This document shows, one piece after another, positions 17,391 through 27,784 of a stretch of 64,000 nucleotides of DNA. The notes below the pieces were generated by a model. It saw only the letters and a list, made by a program, of their open reading frames with translations, made no database searches and was not told the origin of the DNA. Numbering within the stretch: the first letter of the stretch is position 1; each line of letters begins with the position of its first letter. Origin of the DNA: Pseudomonas sediminis (GTDB lineage: Bacteria; Pseudomonadota; Gammaproteobacteria; Pseudomonadales; Pseudomonadaceae); NCBI RefSeq assembly GCF_039555755.1, contig NZ_CP154631.1, positions 4,526,001-4,590,000 of the forward strand. The letters run 5' to 3'. The position numbers and the translations under genes were made by a program.

Positions 17391-19172
17391 TCAGCCTTGC
17401 TGCAAATGCCCGTAAAGCTTGGCGTACAGGCCACCTTCTGCGATCAGTTGCTGGTGGTCACCATCCTCGGCCACGCTGCCGCCGTCGAACACCAGTACCC
17501 GATCGGCCTGCTTCACCGCGCTCAGGCGGTGGGCGATGATCAGCGTGGTGCGGCCTTCAAGGAACTGCGCCAGCGCTTCGTGCAAGGCGTACTCAGTGGC
17601 GGCATCCAGTGCCGAAGTGGCTTCGTCGAGGATCACCACCTTGGGCTCGGCCAGCACCATACGGGCAATGGCCAGGCGCTGGCGCTGGCCGCCGGACAAA
17701 CGCACACCGCTACGCCCGACCACGCTGTCCAGCCCTTGCGGCAGTTGCGCAATGGTGTCGTGCAGCTGGGCGATGCGCAGCGCCTGCCAGCAGGCCTCAT
17801 CGCTGCGCTCGCGGCCCATGGTCAGGTTGGCGCGCACCGTGTCGTTGAACAGTGCCGGGTGCTGCAACACTACCGCGACGTTGTCACGCACACAGTCCAG
17901 GCCGATCTCCTCCAGCGCGCTGCCACCGAAGCGAATGCTCCCGGCCTGCGGCGTGTACAGGCCCAGCAGCAACTGCACCAGAGTGCTCTTGCCTCCGCCC
18001 GAGGCGCCAACGATGGCCACCTTCTCGCCCGGGCCGATGGACAGATCGAGCCGATCCAGCACCGGCTCGTCGCCATAGCCGAAGGTCAATCCGCGCACCT
18101 CGATACCGACCGTGTCGCGCCCCTTGAAAGGGTCGACGCGCCCTTCGTACTGCGGCTCGTCCTTGCGTGCCAGCAGCTCGTTGATCCGCGTCAGCGCGCC
18201 ACCGGCAGCGTAGAAGGCGTACTGCAGGCTGAGCAGTTGCTCCACCGGGCCGATCATGAACCACAGGTAGCTGAACACCGCGAGCATCTGGCCGATGGAC
18301 AGGTCGGAGAACAGCACAGTGAGCATCGCCGCCGCGCGGAACACGTCGATACCGAACTGGAACAGCAGGCCGCTGGCACGGTTCGACGCGTCGCTCTTCC
18401 ATTGCGAGGCCACGGCATAGTCACGCACCTCGCGCGCCCGCCCGCCGAGGCGGCCGAGGAAGTAGCCCTGGCGGTTGCCGGCGCGCACTTCCTGAATCGC
18501 TTCCAGAGTCTCGGTCAGCGCCTGGGTGAAACGCGAGGTGCTGTCGTTCTCCAGCTTCTTCAGGTGCTTGACCTTCTTGCCCAGCAGCACGGTGGCGTAG
18601 ATCACCAGCGGGTTGAACAGCAGAATCAGCAAAGCCAGCTGCCAGTGCATCCAGATCAGGATGGCCGAGGTGCCAACCAGGGTCAGGATCGCCACCAGAA
18701 AGCGGCTCAGGGTCTCGCCGACGAACTTGTCCAGGGTATCCAGATCGGTGACCAGGTGGGTGGTCACGGTGCCGCCGCCGAGGCTCTCGTACTCGCCGAG
18801 TGAGATGCGTTTGAGCCGCTCGATCAGGCGCATGCGGATGCGGTAGACGATGTCCTTCGACAACCTGGCGAACAGGCGCGCCTGCAAGACGTTGAAGATC
18901 AGCGCCGAGCCTCGCAGCAGCAGGGTCAGCACCAGCATCAGGCCGATATAGCCGGCTGCCGTTTCCCACTCGGTCGGGAGGAAGTTGTCCATCACCTTGA
19001 GCGCGGCATCACCGTCATGCAGCAGCACTTCGTCCACCAGCAGCGGCAATAGCAACGGAATCGGTACGCTGCACAGGGTCGCCAGCACGGCGACCAGGTT
19101 GGCCAGGATCAGCGCTTTCTTGTGATGCAGGGCCAGGCGACGGATTTCTGCCCAGCTCAACCGATCAGGCAT
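17391..19172 (-). CDS. ABC exporter, fused permease and ATPase
   Basis: 593-residue half-transporter of the MsbA/LmrA type: six-helix ABC transmembrane domain (about 20-310) followed by the nucleotide-binding domain (about 345-585). The NBD has Walker A GASGGGKST near residue 390, the signature LSGGQ, Walker B VVILDEATSALD and the H-loop IAHRLS. The substrate cannot be told from sequence; lipid, peptide or drug export are all possible. It is last in the operon trhO / DsbA-like / exporter and overlaps the DsbA-like gene by 8 bp. Confidence 0.92.
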   Translation of the reverse strand: MPDRLSWAEIRRLALHHKKALILANLVAVLATLCSVPIPLLLPLLVDEVLLHDGDAALKVMDNFLPTEWETAAGYIGLMLVLTLLLRGSALIFNVLQARLFARLSKDIVYRIRMRLIERLKRISLGEYESLGGGTVTTHLVTDLDTLDKFVGETLSRFLVAILTLVGTSAILIWMHWQLALLILLFNPLVIYATVLLGKKVKHLKKLENDSTSRFTQALTETLEAIQEVRAGNRQGYFLGRLGGRAREVRDYAVASQWKSDASNRASGLLFQFGIDVFRAAAMLTVLFSDLSIGQMLAVFSYLWFMIGPVEQLLSLQYAFYAAGGALTRINELLARKDEPQYEGRVDPFKGRDTVGIEVRGLTFGYGDEPVLDRLDLSIGPGEKVAIVGASGGGKSTLVQLLLGLYTPQAGSIRFGGSALEEIGLDCVRDNVAVVLQHPALFNDTVRANLTMGRERSDEACWQALRIAQLHDTIAQLPQGLDSVVGRSGVRLSGGQRQRLAIARMVLAEPKVVILDEATSALDAATEYALHEALAQFLEGRTTLIIAHRLSAVKQADRVLVFDGGSVAEDGDHQQLIAEGGLYAKLYGHLQQG

Positions 19173-19797
19173 TGACAGCGCGCTCCAGCCAGCGCCCCAG
19201 CAGCGGCGATAACACCTCGAGCGGCTGATAGCCGTTGGTCAGCAGCGCCAGTTGGCCATCACGCTCGGCCAGCAGCGTCGGGAAGCCGGCGATGCCCAGG
19301 TCCTGCACCCAGGTGAAATCGGCGGCGGTCGCGTCCTCCATGGCCCGGCTGTCGAAGGCCTCGGCAAACTCGATGCGCGGGATGCCCGCCTGCTCGGCCA
19401 GTTGCACCAACACGCTGGCCTGGGTGACGTCGGCCCCTTCGGTGTAGAAGGCTTGCTGAATCAGCTTGAGCAGTGTCCAGGCGCTCTGCGCATCGAGATT
19501 ACGTGCAGTGACCAACGCGCGGCAGGCAGGTTCGGTGTCATACACCATCCCTTCCGGCAGGCCGCGCTCGAAGTCGAACAGTTGTCCGGTGTTGGCATTA
19601 ACCGCCTGCCAGTAGCCCAGGTAACGCACCCGTGCGGCGGCATCGACAGCCACCTGATCACGGCGCAAGCCGCCTACAACGATCTGCAGCGGCACATCGG
19701 CAGCGGCCGCCTGCTCGACGAGGATTTCGATTACTGGTGCAAAACCCCAGCACCAGGAGCACATCGGATCCATCACGTAGAGCAGGCGGCTAGCCAT
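19165..19797 (-). CDS. DsbA-family thioredoxin-fold protein
   Basis: 210 residues with no signal peptide, so cytoplasmic. The CxxC site is C13-C16 (DPMCSWCWGFAP), followed by the DsbA helical insertion and the cis-Pro region LGIAGFPTLL. This places it with FrnE/2-hydroxychromene-2-carboxylate isomerase-like members of the family rather than periplasmic DsbA. It starts 2 bp after trhO stops and overlaps the ABC exporter start. A thiol-redox role is likely; the partner is unknown. Confidence 0.85.
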   Translation of the reverse strand: MASRLLYVMDPMCSWCWGFAPVIEILVEQAAAADVPLQIVVGGLRRDQVAVDAAARVRYLGYWQAVNANTGQLFDFERGLPEGMVYDTEPACRALVTARNLDAQSAWTLLKLIQQAFYTEGADVTQASVLVQLAEQAGIPRIEFAEAFDSRAMEDATAADFTWVQDLGIAGFPTLLAERDGQLALLTNGYQPLEVLSPLLGRWLERAVNA

Positions 19798-19799
19798 GG

Positions 19800-20738
19800 T
19801 CAGGCCTCGTTCAGTTGGCGGGGGTCGCGGCCGATGGGGTGCGGTTGATTGCGCGCACGGGCCAGTTCGATCTGTTTCTGCCGTTCGCGGGCGCCTTCAC
19901 GGGTCTTCTCCGGCAGCGAATCCCAGCAATGCGGGCAACTGACGCCAGGGCTGTAGAACTCGGATTGGCGCTCTTCCACGGAGATCGGCGTGCGGCAGGC
20001 GTGACACTGATCGTAATCGCCTTCAGACAGGTCATGGCGTACGGTCACGCGATTGTCGAAGACGAAGCAGTCGCCCTGCCACTTGGTCTCTTCCTGCGGC
20101 ACCTCCTCGAGGTATTTGAGAATGCCGCCCTTGAGGTGATAGACCTCTTCGAAACCCTCGCCGAGCATGTAGCTGGAGGCCTTCTCGCAGCGAATACCGC
20201 CGGTGCAGAACATCGCCACCTTCTTGTGCTTGCTCGGGTCGAAGTGCTCGCGGATGTACTCGGGAAATTCGCGGAACGACTTGGTCTTCGGGTCGATGGC
20301 GCCCTCGAAGGTGCCGATGGCCACTTCGTAGTCGTTGCGGGTATCGATCAACAGCACTTCAGGGTCGCTGATCAGGGCGTTCCAGTCCTGCGGCTCGACG
20401 TAGGTACCGACGCGCTGATTGGGGTCGACGCCAGGTACGCCGAGAGTGACGATTTCTTTCTTCAGTTTGACCTTGGTGCGATAGAACGGCTGCTCATCGC
20501 AATAGGATTCCTTGTGGTCGATATCGGCCAGACGGGCATCCAGGCGGAACCAGGCGAGCAGTGCATCGATAGCGGCACGGGTACCGGAAACGGTGCCGTT
20601 GATACCCTCCTCGGCGAGCAACAGGGTGCCCTTGATGTCGTTATCGATGAGGGTTTGCAGCAGGGGTTCGCGCAGCGCCTGATAGTCCGGCAGGGAGACG
20701 AATTTATACAGCGCCGCGACGACGATCTTGTCGGTCAT
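19800..20738 (-). CDS. trhO: tRNA uridine(34) hydroxylase TrhO (rhodanese-related)
   Basis: TrhO (YceA) makes 5-hydroxyuridine at tRNA position 34, leading to mo5U/cmo5U. 312 residues. An N-terminal ferredoxin-like acylphosphatase-type domain (about 1-100) precedes the rhodanese domain (about 120-220), whose active Cys is C178 in [13 protein letters not shown], the extended loop typical of this subgroup. A C-terminal zinc-type region has CHAC and CPHCW pairs. First gene of a three-gene operon with the DsbA-like protein and the exporter. Confidence 0.93.
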   Translation of the reverse strand: MTDKIVVAALYKFVSLPDYQALREPLLQTLIDNDIKGTLLLAEEGINGTVSGTRAAIDALLAWFRLDARLADIDHKESYCDEQPFYRTKVKLKKEIVTLGVPGVDPNQRVGTYVEPQDWNALISDPEVLLIDTRNDYEVAIGTFEGAIDPKTKSFREFPEYIREHFDPSKHKKVAMFCTGGIRCEKASSYMLGEGFEEVYHLKGGILKYLEEVPQEETKWQGDCFVFDNRVTVRHDLSEGDYDQCHACRTPISVEERQSEFYSPGVSCPHCWDSLPEKTREGARERQKQIELARARNQPHPIGRDPRQLNEA

Positions 20739-20789
20739 GAACAGTTCTCTCAGTAGTCACCCACGTAAAGGGCGGACTGGCGGGACATG

Positions 20790-20815
20790 AAAAACGCCGG
20801 CTCAGCAGGCCGGCG
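20790..20815 (-). terminator. terminator downstream of the BolA-like gene
   Basis: Minus-strand GCGCCGGCCTGCTGAGCCGGCG hairpin followed by TTTTTC, between the BolA-like gene and trhO. Confidence 0.75.
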
Positions 20816-20934
20816 CGAAGGGCGATTGTAGCAAAGAGGACAATTGCCGGGGCATGTTGGCGACAGGGCGCGACAGCCTGTCGCGTAGTCCGGATGCAAT
20901 CCGGGAAATGATCGTTGCCGCGGATTGGGCTACA

Positions 20935-21228
20935 TCAATGACCGCCGCGGCAGGTCGGCGAAGCCGGCGCCACGCCCTGCGCCGCCCACTCCTCCGGGGT
21001 GTAGGTGTGCAGCGCCAGCGCGTGGATCTGCCCCATCAGCTCGCCGACCGTCGCATACACCTTCTGATGCCGCTTGACCGCATTCAGGCCGGCAAACGCC
21101 GGGCTGACGATCACCGCCTTGTAGTGGGTCTCCAGACCGCGGCTGTGCATATGGCTCTCATCCAGCACATCGAGATACTCGGGTTGCAGCGCGGCCAGGG
21201 CGGTGACGATCAGGTCTTGCTTGGACAT
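20935..21228 (-). CDS. BolA-like protein
   Basis: 97 residues of the BolA/IbaG family, KH-like proteins that pair with monothiol glutaredoxins in iron-sulfur and stress regulation. The core is DESHMHSRGLETHYKAVIVSPAF (conserved His residues for cluster binding) and VKRHQKVYATVGELM. The ATG at 21228 is chosen over one at 21240 because GGAG sits just before it; the upstream ATG overlaps the stop of the preceding gene (TGATG). It is co-transcribed with the DUF2059 gene. Confidence 0.9.
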   Translation of the reverse strand: MSKQDLIVTALAALQPEYLDVLDESHMHSRGLETHYKAVIVSPAFAGLNAVKRHQKVYATVGELMGQIHALALHTYTPEEWAAQGVAPASPTCRGGH

Positions 21229-21239
21229 CTCGGGCTCCA

Positions 21240-21737
21240 TCAGGGCTGTTTCGGCAGGCCGAGCTCGTTGCTCATGTCGGCCAGCAGCTTGTTCACCTCG
21301 GGCACGGCGGTTTCCAGCTTGCTCTGGGTGATCTGTGCGGATTGTGCGGTGAGGGTCGGCATCTTCTGCAGCACCTTCTGTCCCAGCGGCGACTCGTAGA
21401 AGGCGATCAGGTCCTTGAGCTCCTGCTCGTTGAAGTTGCTGGTGTAGAGCTTGACCATGTCCGGCTTGAGCTTGTCCCAGCCGACGGCTTTGTCCAGCGC
21501 GGTGTTGGCCTTGGCCTGATAACTCTCGAGCACTGCCTTCTTGCCGTTCGGGGCCTCGGCGAAACGCTGGGCGAACATCTGCTGCACCTGGCCGTACACC
21601 GGCACGGTCAGCTTGTCGGCGTGGGCCAGCTTGAGAAAACGCTCGGCATCGGCGGCGTGACTGGCAGCATCGGCCATGGCCAGGGATGCGCTCGCGCTGA
21701 GCAGAACGGCGGTGCAGAGTTTGGAAAAACGGAGCAT
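21240..21737 (-). CDS. DUF2059 periplasmic protein
   Basis: 165 residues with a signal peptide of about 22 residues (MLRFSKLCTAVLLSASASLA / MADA). The mature part is helical, with the DUF2059 block LYTSNFNEQELKDLIAFYE and SPLGQKVLQKMP. No biochemical function is established for the family. It ends 12 bp before the BolA-like start, so the two form a small operon. Confidence 0.85.
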   Translation of the reverse strand: MLRFSKLCTAVLLSASASLAMADAASHAADAERFLKLAHADKLTVPVYGQVQQMFAQRFAEAPNGKKAVLESYQAKANTALDKAVGWDKLKPDMVKLYTSNFNEQELKDLIAFYESPLGQKVLQKMPTLTAQSAQITQSKLETAVPEVNKLLADMSNELGLPKQP

Positions 21738-22012
21738 GGAGAGCGTCCAGAGGTTGTGAATGAGTCTGGGTAGACTACGAAGGCGGCATTTTGTGCCCTG
21801 CGCGGAAATCCCTCAAGCGGAGCGCGTTGTGCGCTGGCTCACACCCGTCATGTTGACCGGCGCACCCACTGGTCAGTTGCCAAAATGCCAGTACTTGCTC
21901 ATGCTCGGGTGGGCTCGGCATTCTTTGCGACCTCCTCATTATTCAACAAGGCGTGCGCACCTCAAGAGCCGGCAATTGATCGCCAGCCCGCGCACACACA
22001 CGGACGTGCCCG

Positions 22013-23023
22013 ATGACCAGCCTCACCTCACACGCGCCCCTTCCGCTCCAGCCGCTTTGCGACAGCAAAGGTCGACTGCTGGACGAGGCCATTGGTTGGT
22101 CCAATCGACCGCAGGTGGACTGTACCCTGCATGGTCACGCCGGGCGGCGCAAGCGCTGGAATCACTGGTGCATCACCACTCCGCAGTGGATGCTCTCGCT
22201 GACCCTCGCCGATCTCGATTACCTGGGCTACGGCGCCGCCTACTTTCTCGATCTGGAATCCGGTCAGGCCGTCGCCCATGCCCAGTTCCGCCCCTTCGCT
22301 CTGGGCTGCCAACTGCCCGACCTGCCACTGGAGAGTCACTCCTTCAGCCACTCTCGCCTGCAACTGCGCATAGACGAGCACCCCGGACGCCTGCGCCTCA
22401 CCGCTGCCGCCCCGGATATCGGCGGCCAGCCCCTACAGGTTGCCCTGGACATTCAGCGCCCTGCCCATCTGCAATCGGTCAATCTGGTCGCACCCCTGCA
22501 GAATGGCGGCTTTCATGCCACCAGTCGGCAACTCGGCCTGCCCACCGCCGGCAGCCTGCAGTTGGGCGGCCAGCATTACAGCTGCGTGCCGGGCCAGAGC
22601 TTCGCCGCACTGGACTTCGGTCGCGGTGTCTGGCCGCTAAACACTTACTGGCAGCGCGCGGCCTTCGCTGCAGCGGGCGGCATCGCCGGTAACTTCGGTG
22701 CTGGCTGGCTCGATCACAGCGGCCTGTCGGAAAATTCCCTGTGGTTCGGCGGTGAAGTGCAATTGCTCGACAGCCCCCTGCATATCGAGCGCAGCTCGCA
22801 GGCGCCGCTGGCTCCTTGGCGTCTGGACAGTGAAGATGATCGTGTGGCCCTGCGTTTCACCCCCTGCCAACTGCACAAGGCCTGCCCCAAACTCGGCCCC
22901 TTCCACGCCAACACCGTACAGCGTTTCGGTCATTACGACGGCGTGCTGCGCGGCCCTAAAGGCGAGCGCGTGCCAGTGGACGGAGCACTGGGCTGGCTGG
23001 GTGAAACCCACGCCCGCTGGTAG
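22013..23023 (+). CDS. DUF2804 domain protein
   Basis: 336 residues, soluble, no signal peptide. The sequence matches the DUF2804 family in length and blocks (LCDSKGRLLDEAIGWSNRP, KRWNHWCI, DFGRGVWPLNTYWQRAAF, LNLG-like GNFGAGW, and the C-terminal GALGWLGETHARW). The family has a predicted lipocalin-like beta-barrel organisation and unknown function. It is a single gene; the 275-bp gap before it (21738-22012) shows no gene. Confidence 0.82.
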   Translation: MTSLTSHAPLPLQPLCDSKGRLLDEAIGWSNRPQVDCTLHGHAGRRKRWNHWCITTPQWMLSLTLADLDYLGYGAAYFLDLESGQAVAHAQFRPFALGCQLPDLPLESHSFSHSRLQLRIDEHPGRLRLTAAAPDIGGQPLQVALDIQRPAHLQSVNLVAPLQNGGFHATSRQLGLPTAGSLQLGGQHYSCVPGQSFAALDFGRGVWPLNTYWQRAAFAAAGGIAGNFGAGWLDHSGLSENSLWFGGEVQLLDSPLHIERSSQAPLAPWRLDSEDDRVALRFTPCQLHKACPKLGPFHANTVQRFGHYDGVLRGPKGERVPVDGALGWLGETHARW

Positions 23024-23129
23024 TCGCTCATTCAACGGCTCCAATCAACCTGATAGATAAGTTGTGGAACCAGTCTCCAGCGGCGCGACCTAAACTGCCA
23101 GCAATCTTGCACTTGCCCCGGAGAACGCC

Positions 23130-24516
<1,387 letters not shown>

Positions 24517-24524
<8 letters not shown>

Positions 24525-25134
24525 AGGCAAGAGTGGCGCCACACCGCTGGAAGGCGATGGCAAACGCATCCTGCTGATTCTCGGCAACCCCAAGAAGGAC
24601 AGCCTCTGCCACGCCCTGGCCGAGGCCTACAGCCTGGGAGCACGTAGCAAGGGGCACGTGGTGCGCCAGCTCAGACTGGGCGAAATGCAGTTCGACCCAA
24701 TCCTGCGTGAAGGTTACGAGCAGAGCCAGAATCTGGAGCCGGACCTGCTCGAAGCTCAGCGTCTGATTCACTGGGCCGAGCACCTGGTGTTCGTCTACCC
24801 CGTCTGGTGGGGCGGCATTCCTGCGCTGCTAAAGGGTTTCTTCGACCGGGTGTTCCTGCCCGGCTTCGCCTTCAAGTACCGCAACCGCTCGCAACTCTGG
24901 GACAAGCTGCTCAGCGGGCGCAGCGCTGACCTGCTGGTGACCATGGACACGCCACGCTGGTATTTCCGCTGGATCTACGGAGCCCCGGCGCATCGGCAGA
25001 TGGTGCGTACCATCCTCGGTTTCTGCGGGATCAAAACGCGGCGTCTGAGCGAGTTCGCCCCGGTGCGCCCGTCCAGCGAAGAACAACGCCAGAGCTGGCT
25101 GCGCAAGGCCGAGACGCTGGGCAGCAAAGCGTAA
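24517..25134 (+). CDS. flavodoxin-fold NAD(P)H-dependent oxidoreductase (NQO1/MdaB-like)
   Basis: 205 residues. The Rossmann-like flavodoxin fold has an N-terminal phosphate loop region ([21 protein letters not shown]) and the family signature [25 protein letters not shown] with LPGFAFKY. Such FMN/FAD enzymes reduce quinones or similar acceptors by two electrons. The start overlaps the fumC stop by 8 bp, so it is translationally coupled to fumarase, which suggests a shared redox-stress condition (inference). Confidence 0.88.
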
Positions 25135-25164
25135 AATCCACCACACAGGCCCGGTAGACCTGAC

Positions 25165-26364
25165 TCAGAGGCGCGAGCGTTCCTCGCGCCCTCTACCCGC
25201 CCACCACAACGCCAGCGGCCCGAGCGTCAGCAACAGGCCCATCAGCGCGAACGCCGCCCACCAGCCGAGCAACTGCTGATCGCCCAAAGCATCCAGAGTC
25301 ATGCCGAACAGCAACGGACCGAGGAACGCGCCGGTAAAGCCGGTACAGGAATACAGCGCCATCGCCGCGCCACGGTGGCTGGCCGGGGCGACGCTGACCA
25401 GTCCGGCGGTCAACGAAGCCGAGTCGGCGGTGACGGTCACTGCGTAGATCAGAATCAGCCCCAGCATCGCCCAGAACGGCAGCGCCGCGCCCAGGCCGAC
25501 CACGGCGGCCAGCAGCGCGGAGCTGAGCATCACACCGATCAGCCAGCGCTGACGCCCGAAACGCAGCGCCAGTTCGTTGCCGAGGATGCTCGACGGCATG
25601 CCGATGAGCGTCGCCAGCATCGCCACCCAGGTGCCCGACAGCCAGGGATCGACGCCCTGCAGATGTCCGGAGAACACCACGAAGGCCACCAGCCAGGCGC
25701 GCAGGGCGAACAGCTCCAGGTTGTGCATCGCATAGGCCAGGCAGTAAGCCAGCACCGCGCGATTTCTCAGCGGCGCCAGATCCAGCAGATTGCGCGGCGC
25801 GTGTGCCTCTACCGCTTTCGGCGCCAGCCCCCAGTACACCAACGCCCAGGCCAGCAACGCACAGGCACCACTGAGCAACGCCGGCAGTTGCCAGCCGCCG
25901 AGCTTGGCCAGCTCGCCAGACAGCGTGAACGACAGCGCCGTGCCCAATCCGAAGCTGGCGGTGTAGAAGGCGATGGCACGCGACTGCGAGGCACCGTCGA
26001 TACGTTCCGACAGGGCTTTGAGCCCCGGCATGTAGGTGCCCGCTAGACCAATACCGGCGAGCACGCGCCAGAGCAATGCGGACCAGAAACCATCGGCGAA
26101 AACGAAACCCGCGCTGGCCACGGCCGTCAGCAACATGGCCGCCAGGTAGATAAGCCGGGCGTCGTGCCGATCGGTCAGGCCGGTGAGCACAGGCACGGCG
26201 AGCATGTAACCAAGAAAGAAGCCGCCGCCGATCCAGCCGGCCTCGGTATTACTCAAACCCCAGAGTGCCTGGAATTGCGGTAGCAGCGCGGCGAACAGGG
26301 CGAAACCGGCCATGCCGAGGGTTTCGGCCGTACACAGCAACAGGGTAATGCGGCGGGCGTTCAT
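25165..26364 (-). CDS. major facilitator superfamily transporter
   Basis: About 399 residues and twelve hydrophobic segments, ending in a short charged tail. MFS motif A-like GYMLAVPVLTGLTDRHDARL follows TM2, and WRVLAGIGLAGTYMPGLKAL lies in TM4. It resembles YbfB/CynX-type MFS proteins, but the substrate is unknown. ATG 26364 is chosen over an upstream in-frame codon because AGAGAGG precedes it and MNARRITLLL begins TM1. It is convergent with the fumC/reductase pair. Confidence 0.85.
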   Translation of the reverse strand: MNARRITLLLCTAETLGMAGFALFAALLPQFQALWGLSNTEAGWIGGGFFLGYMLAVPVLTGLTDRHDARLIYLAAMLLTAVASAGFVFADGFWSALLWRVLAGIGLAGTYMPGLKALSERIDGASQSRAIAFYTASFGLGTALSFTLSGELAKLGGWQLPALLSGACALLAWALVYWGLAPKAVEAHAPRNLLDLAPLRNRAVLAYCLAYAMHNLELFALRAWLVAFVVFSGHLQGVDPWLSGTWVAMLATLIGMPSSILGNELALRFGRQRWLIGVMLSSALLAAVVGLGAALPFWAMLGLILIYAVTVTADSASLTAGLVSVAPASHRGAAMALYSCTGFTGAFLGPLLFGMTLDALGDQQLLGWWAAFALMGLLLTLGPLALWWAGRGREERSRL

Positions 26365-26462
26365 GCAACCTCTCTGCTGGCGGCGAACACGTTGGAAGGC
26401 CCAGCACTGTAACGGCAAGCCCGGCCAATCTGAAATCTTTGGTTACAGATAGCGGCCTGGAC

Positions 26463-27212
26463 TCACAACACCAGGCCATCGCTTGCCAGCGTCACGCCTG
26501 GCGGTAAGGCGTCGGGATGCTCCAGCAGCCAGGCATCGAAGCTGTGGCCGATATGGGTCAGCACTGCCTGTGTCGGTTGCAGGCGCTCGACGACCTCCAG
26601 CGCACGGGTCAGATCGTTGTGGTTACGCGGTGCGACGGGTTGCGGCGCGGTGGAGCAATCGAGCACCAGCAGATCCAGTGGCGCGCGCTGCAGCTCGGCG
26701 CAACTCGCTTCCGGCACGCCGACGGTATCGGTGAGGTAGGCGATGCGCCTGTCCTGCCCCTTTAGTAGGTAGCCGAAGGTCGGCTTGGAGTGGGTCAGCG
26801 GTAGTGCGGTAACGCTCAGCTCACCCAGTTGGCGACGCTCGAAAGCGGCGAATGGCTGGCTGAAGTCGAGAATGCCCGGATGCTTGTACAGATCGGCCAA
26901 GCCCTCCGGGTCGTCCGGGCCATGCACGGGGATGATCAGCCCCTGCCCCCAGCGTAGGTGCAGCAGGCCCTGGGCGTGATCGGCATGGTAGTGGGTCTGC
27001 AGGATGCCGCTGAGGCTGTGTGGCGCAAAGCGCTCGGTAAGATCGGTGAGGCCACTGTCGATCAACCAGCGCTGTGCCCCACATTCGATCAGCGCGCAAC
27101 AGGGGCCACGGCGACGCGCCGGATAGACACGGGACGCATCGCAGGCCGGGCAACTGCAGTTATAGACCGGCACCTGGCGGGCATCACCGGTGCCGAGCAG
27201 GGTCAGGCGCAT
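26463..27212 (-). CDS. phnP: 5-phosphoribosyl 1,2-cyclic phosphate phosphodiesterase PhnP
   Basis: Metallo-beta-lactamase-fold enzyme that opens the cyclic ribose phosphate left by C-P lyase to ribose 1,5-bisphosphate. About 249 residues. The metal motif HxHxDH is H74-H76-D78-H79 (THYHADH), with further ligands in LPLTHSKPTFGY, LTDTVG and LTHIGHS. The N-terminal cysteines CSCPAC are those that bind a structural zinc in E. coli PhnP. The ATG at 27212 overlaps the phnN end by 10 bp. It is the last gene of the phn operon. Confidence 0.93.
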   Translation of the reverse strand: MRLTLLGTGDARQVPVYNCSCPACDASRVYPARRRGPCCALIECGAQRWLIDSGLTDLTERFAPHSLSGILQTHYHADHAQGLLHLRWGQGLIIPVHGPDDPEGLADLYKHPGILDFSQPFAAFERRQLGELSVTALPLTHSKPTFGYLLKGQDRRIAYLTDTVGVPEASCAELQRAPLDLLVLDCSTAPQPVAPRNHNDLTRALEVVERLQPTQAVLTHIGHSFDAWLLEHPDALPPGVTLASDGLVL

Positions 27213-27784
27213 CGGAGGGTCTCGTCGAGCAGGTGCAGCAGGCAATTCACGGTCTGTTGCAGTGGGCCGGAGTTGTCCAGAACGCAAATGTGCTCCTGCG
27301 CAACAGTCGCCGCTGAAGCGCCTCCCACAACAGCGAAACTGCGACTGCGAGCGAGGCGCTGCTCGATCTGCTCCGGCGTCTCGCGACCGCGGGCCAACAG
27401 ACGCTGACGCAGCACCGCTTCGTCGACCTGCAGGAGAATCGCCAGCAGATCCGGGTAGCGTTGCCGCGCTGTGTCGAGATGACCGCGCGAACCGTTGATC
27501 AGCACATCCTGCCCGGCGTTCAACCAGTCATCGACCTCGCGCGGGATGCCGTAGGCCAGACCATTGGCGCGCCAGCTCAGGGCGAAGGCGCCCTCGCCCT
27601 CCAGGCGCTCGAATTCGGCCGGGGTCACCCCCAGCGCATCCTCCCCCACCGATTCGGCGCTGCGGGTGATCACCCGCCGGGCGAAACGGCAGCCGTGCGC
27701 CTCCAGCGGCGCACGTGCGGCTTGTAACAGGCTGTCCTTGCCCGAGCCCGAGGGCCCCATCAGATAGATCAACCTGCCCTGCAT
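27203..27784 (-). CDS. phnN: ribose 1,5-bisphosphate phosphokinase PhnN, with in-frame REP segment
   Basis: Phosphorylates ribose 1,5-bisphosphate to PRPP, closing the phosphonate salvage route. 193 residues. P-loop GPSGSGKDS is at 10-18, with the guanylate-kinase-like lid and GINGSR-type motif (LINGSRGHL). Residues ~155-163 (VVGGASAAT) are encoded by a REP sequence at 27307-27329, identical over 23 bp to the intergenic copy at 35174-35196. The frame stays open and the conserved LDNSG follows. The ATG at 27784 overlaps the phnM stop (TGATG). Confidence 0.9.
   Translation of the reverse strand: MQGRLIYLMGPSGSGKDSLLQAARAPLEAHGCRFARRVITRSAESVGEDALGVTPAEFERLEGEGAFALSWRANGLAYGIPREVDDWLNAGQDVLINGSRGHLDTARQRYPDLLAILLQVDEAVLRQRLLARGRETPEQIEQRLARSRSFAVVGGASAATVAQEHICVLDNSGPLQQTVNCLLHLLDETLRCA
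27307..27329 (-). repeat. REP unit inside phnN
   Basis: TGTGGGAGGCGCTTCAGCGG plus CGA on the minus strand, identical to the REP at 35174-35196, here translated as part of PhnN. Confidence 0.85.

Noticed and set aside
17265..18803. 512-codon open frame on the plus strand opposite the ABC exporter
   Set aside because: Antisense to a gene with complete ABC motifs; no domain resemblance. Typical high-GC artefact.
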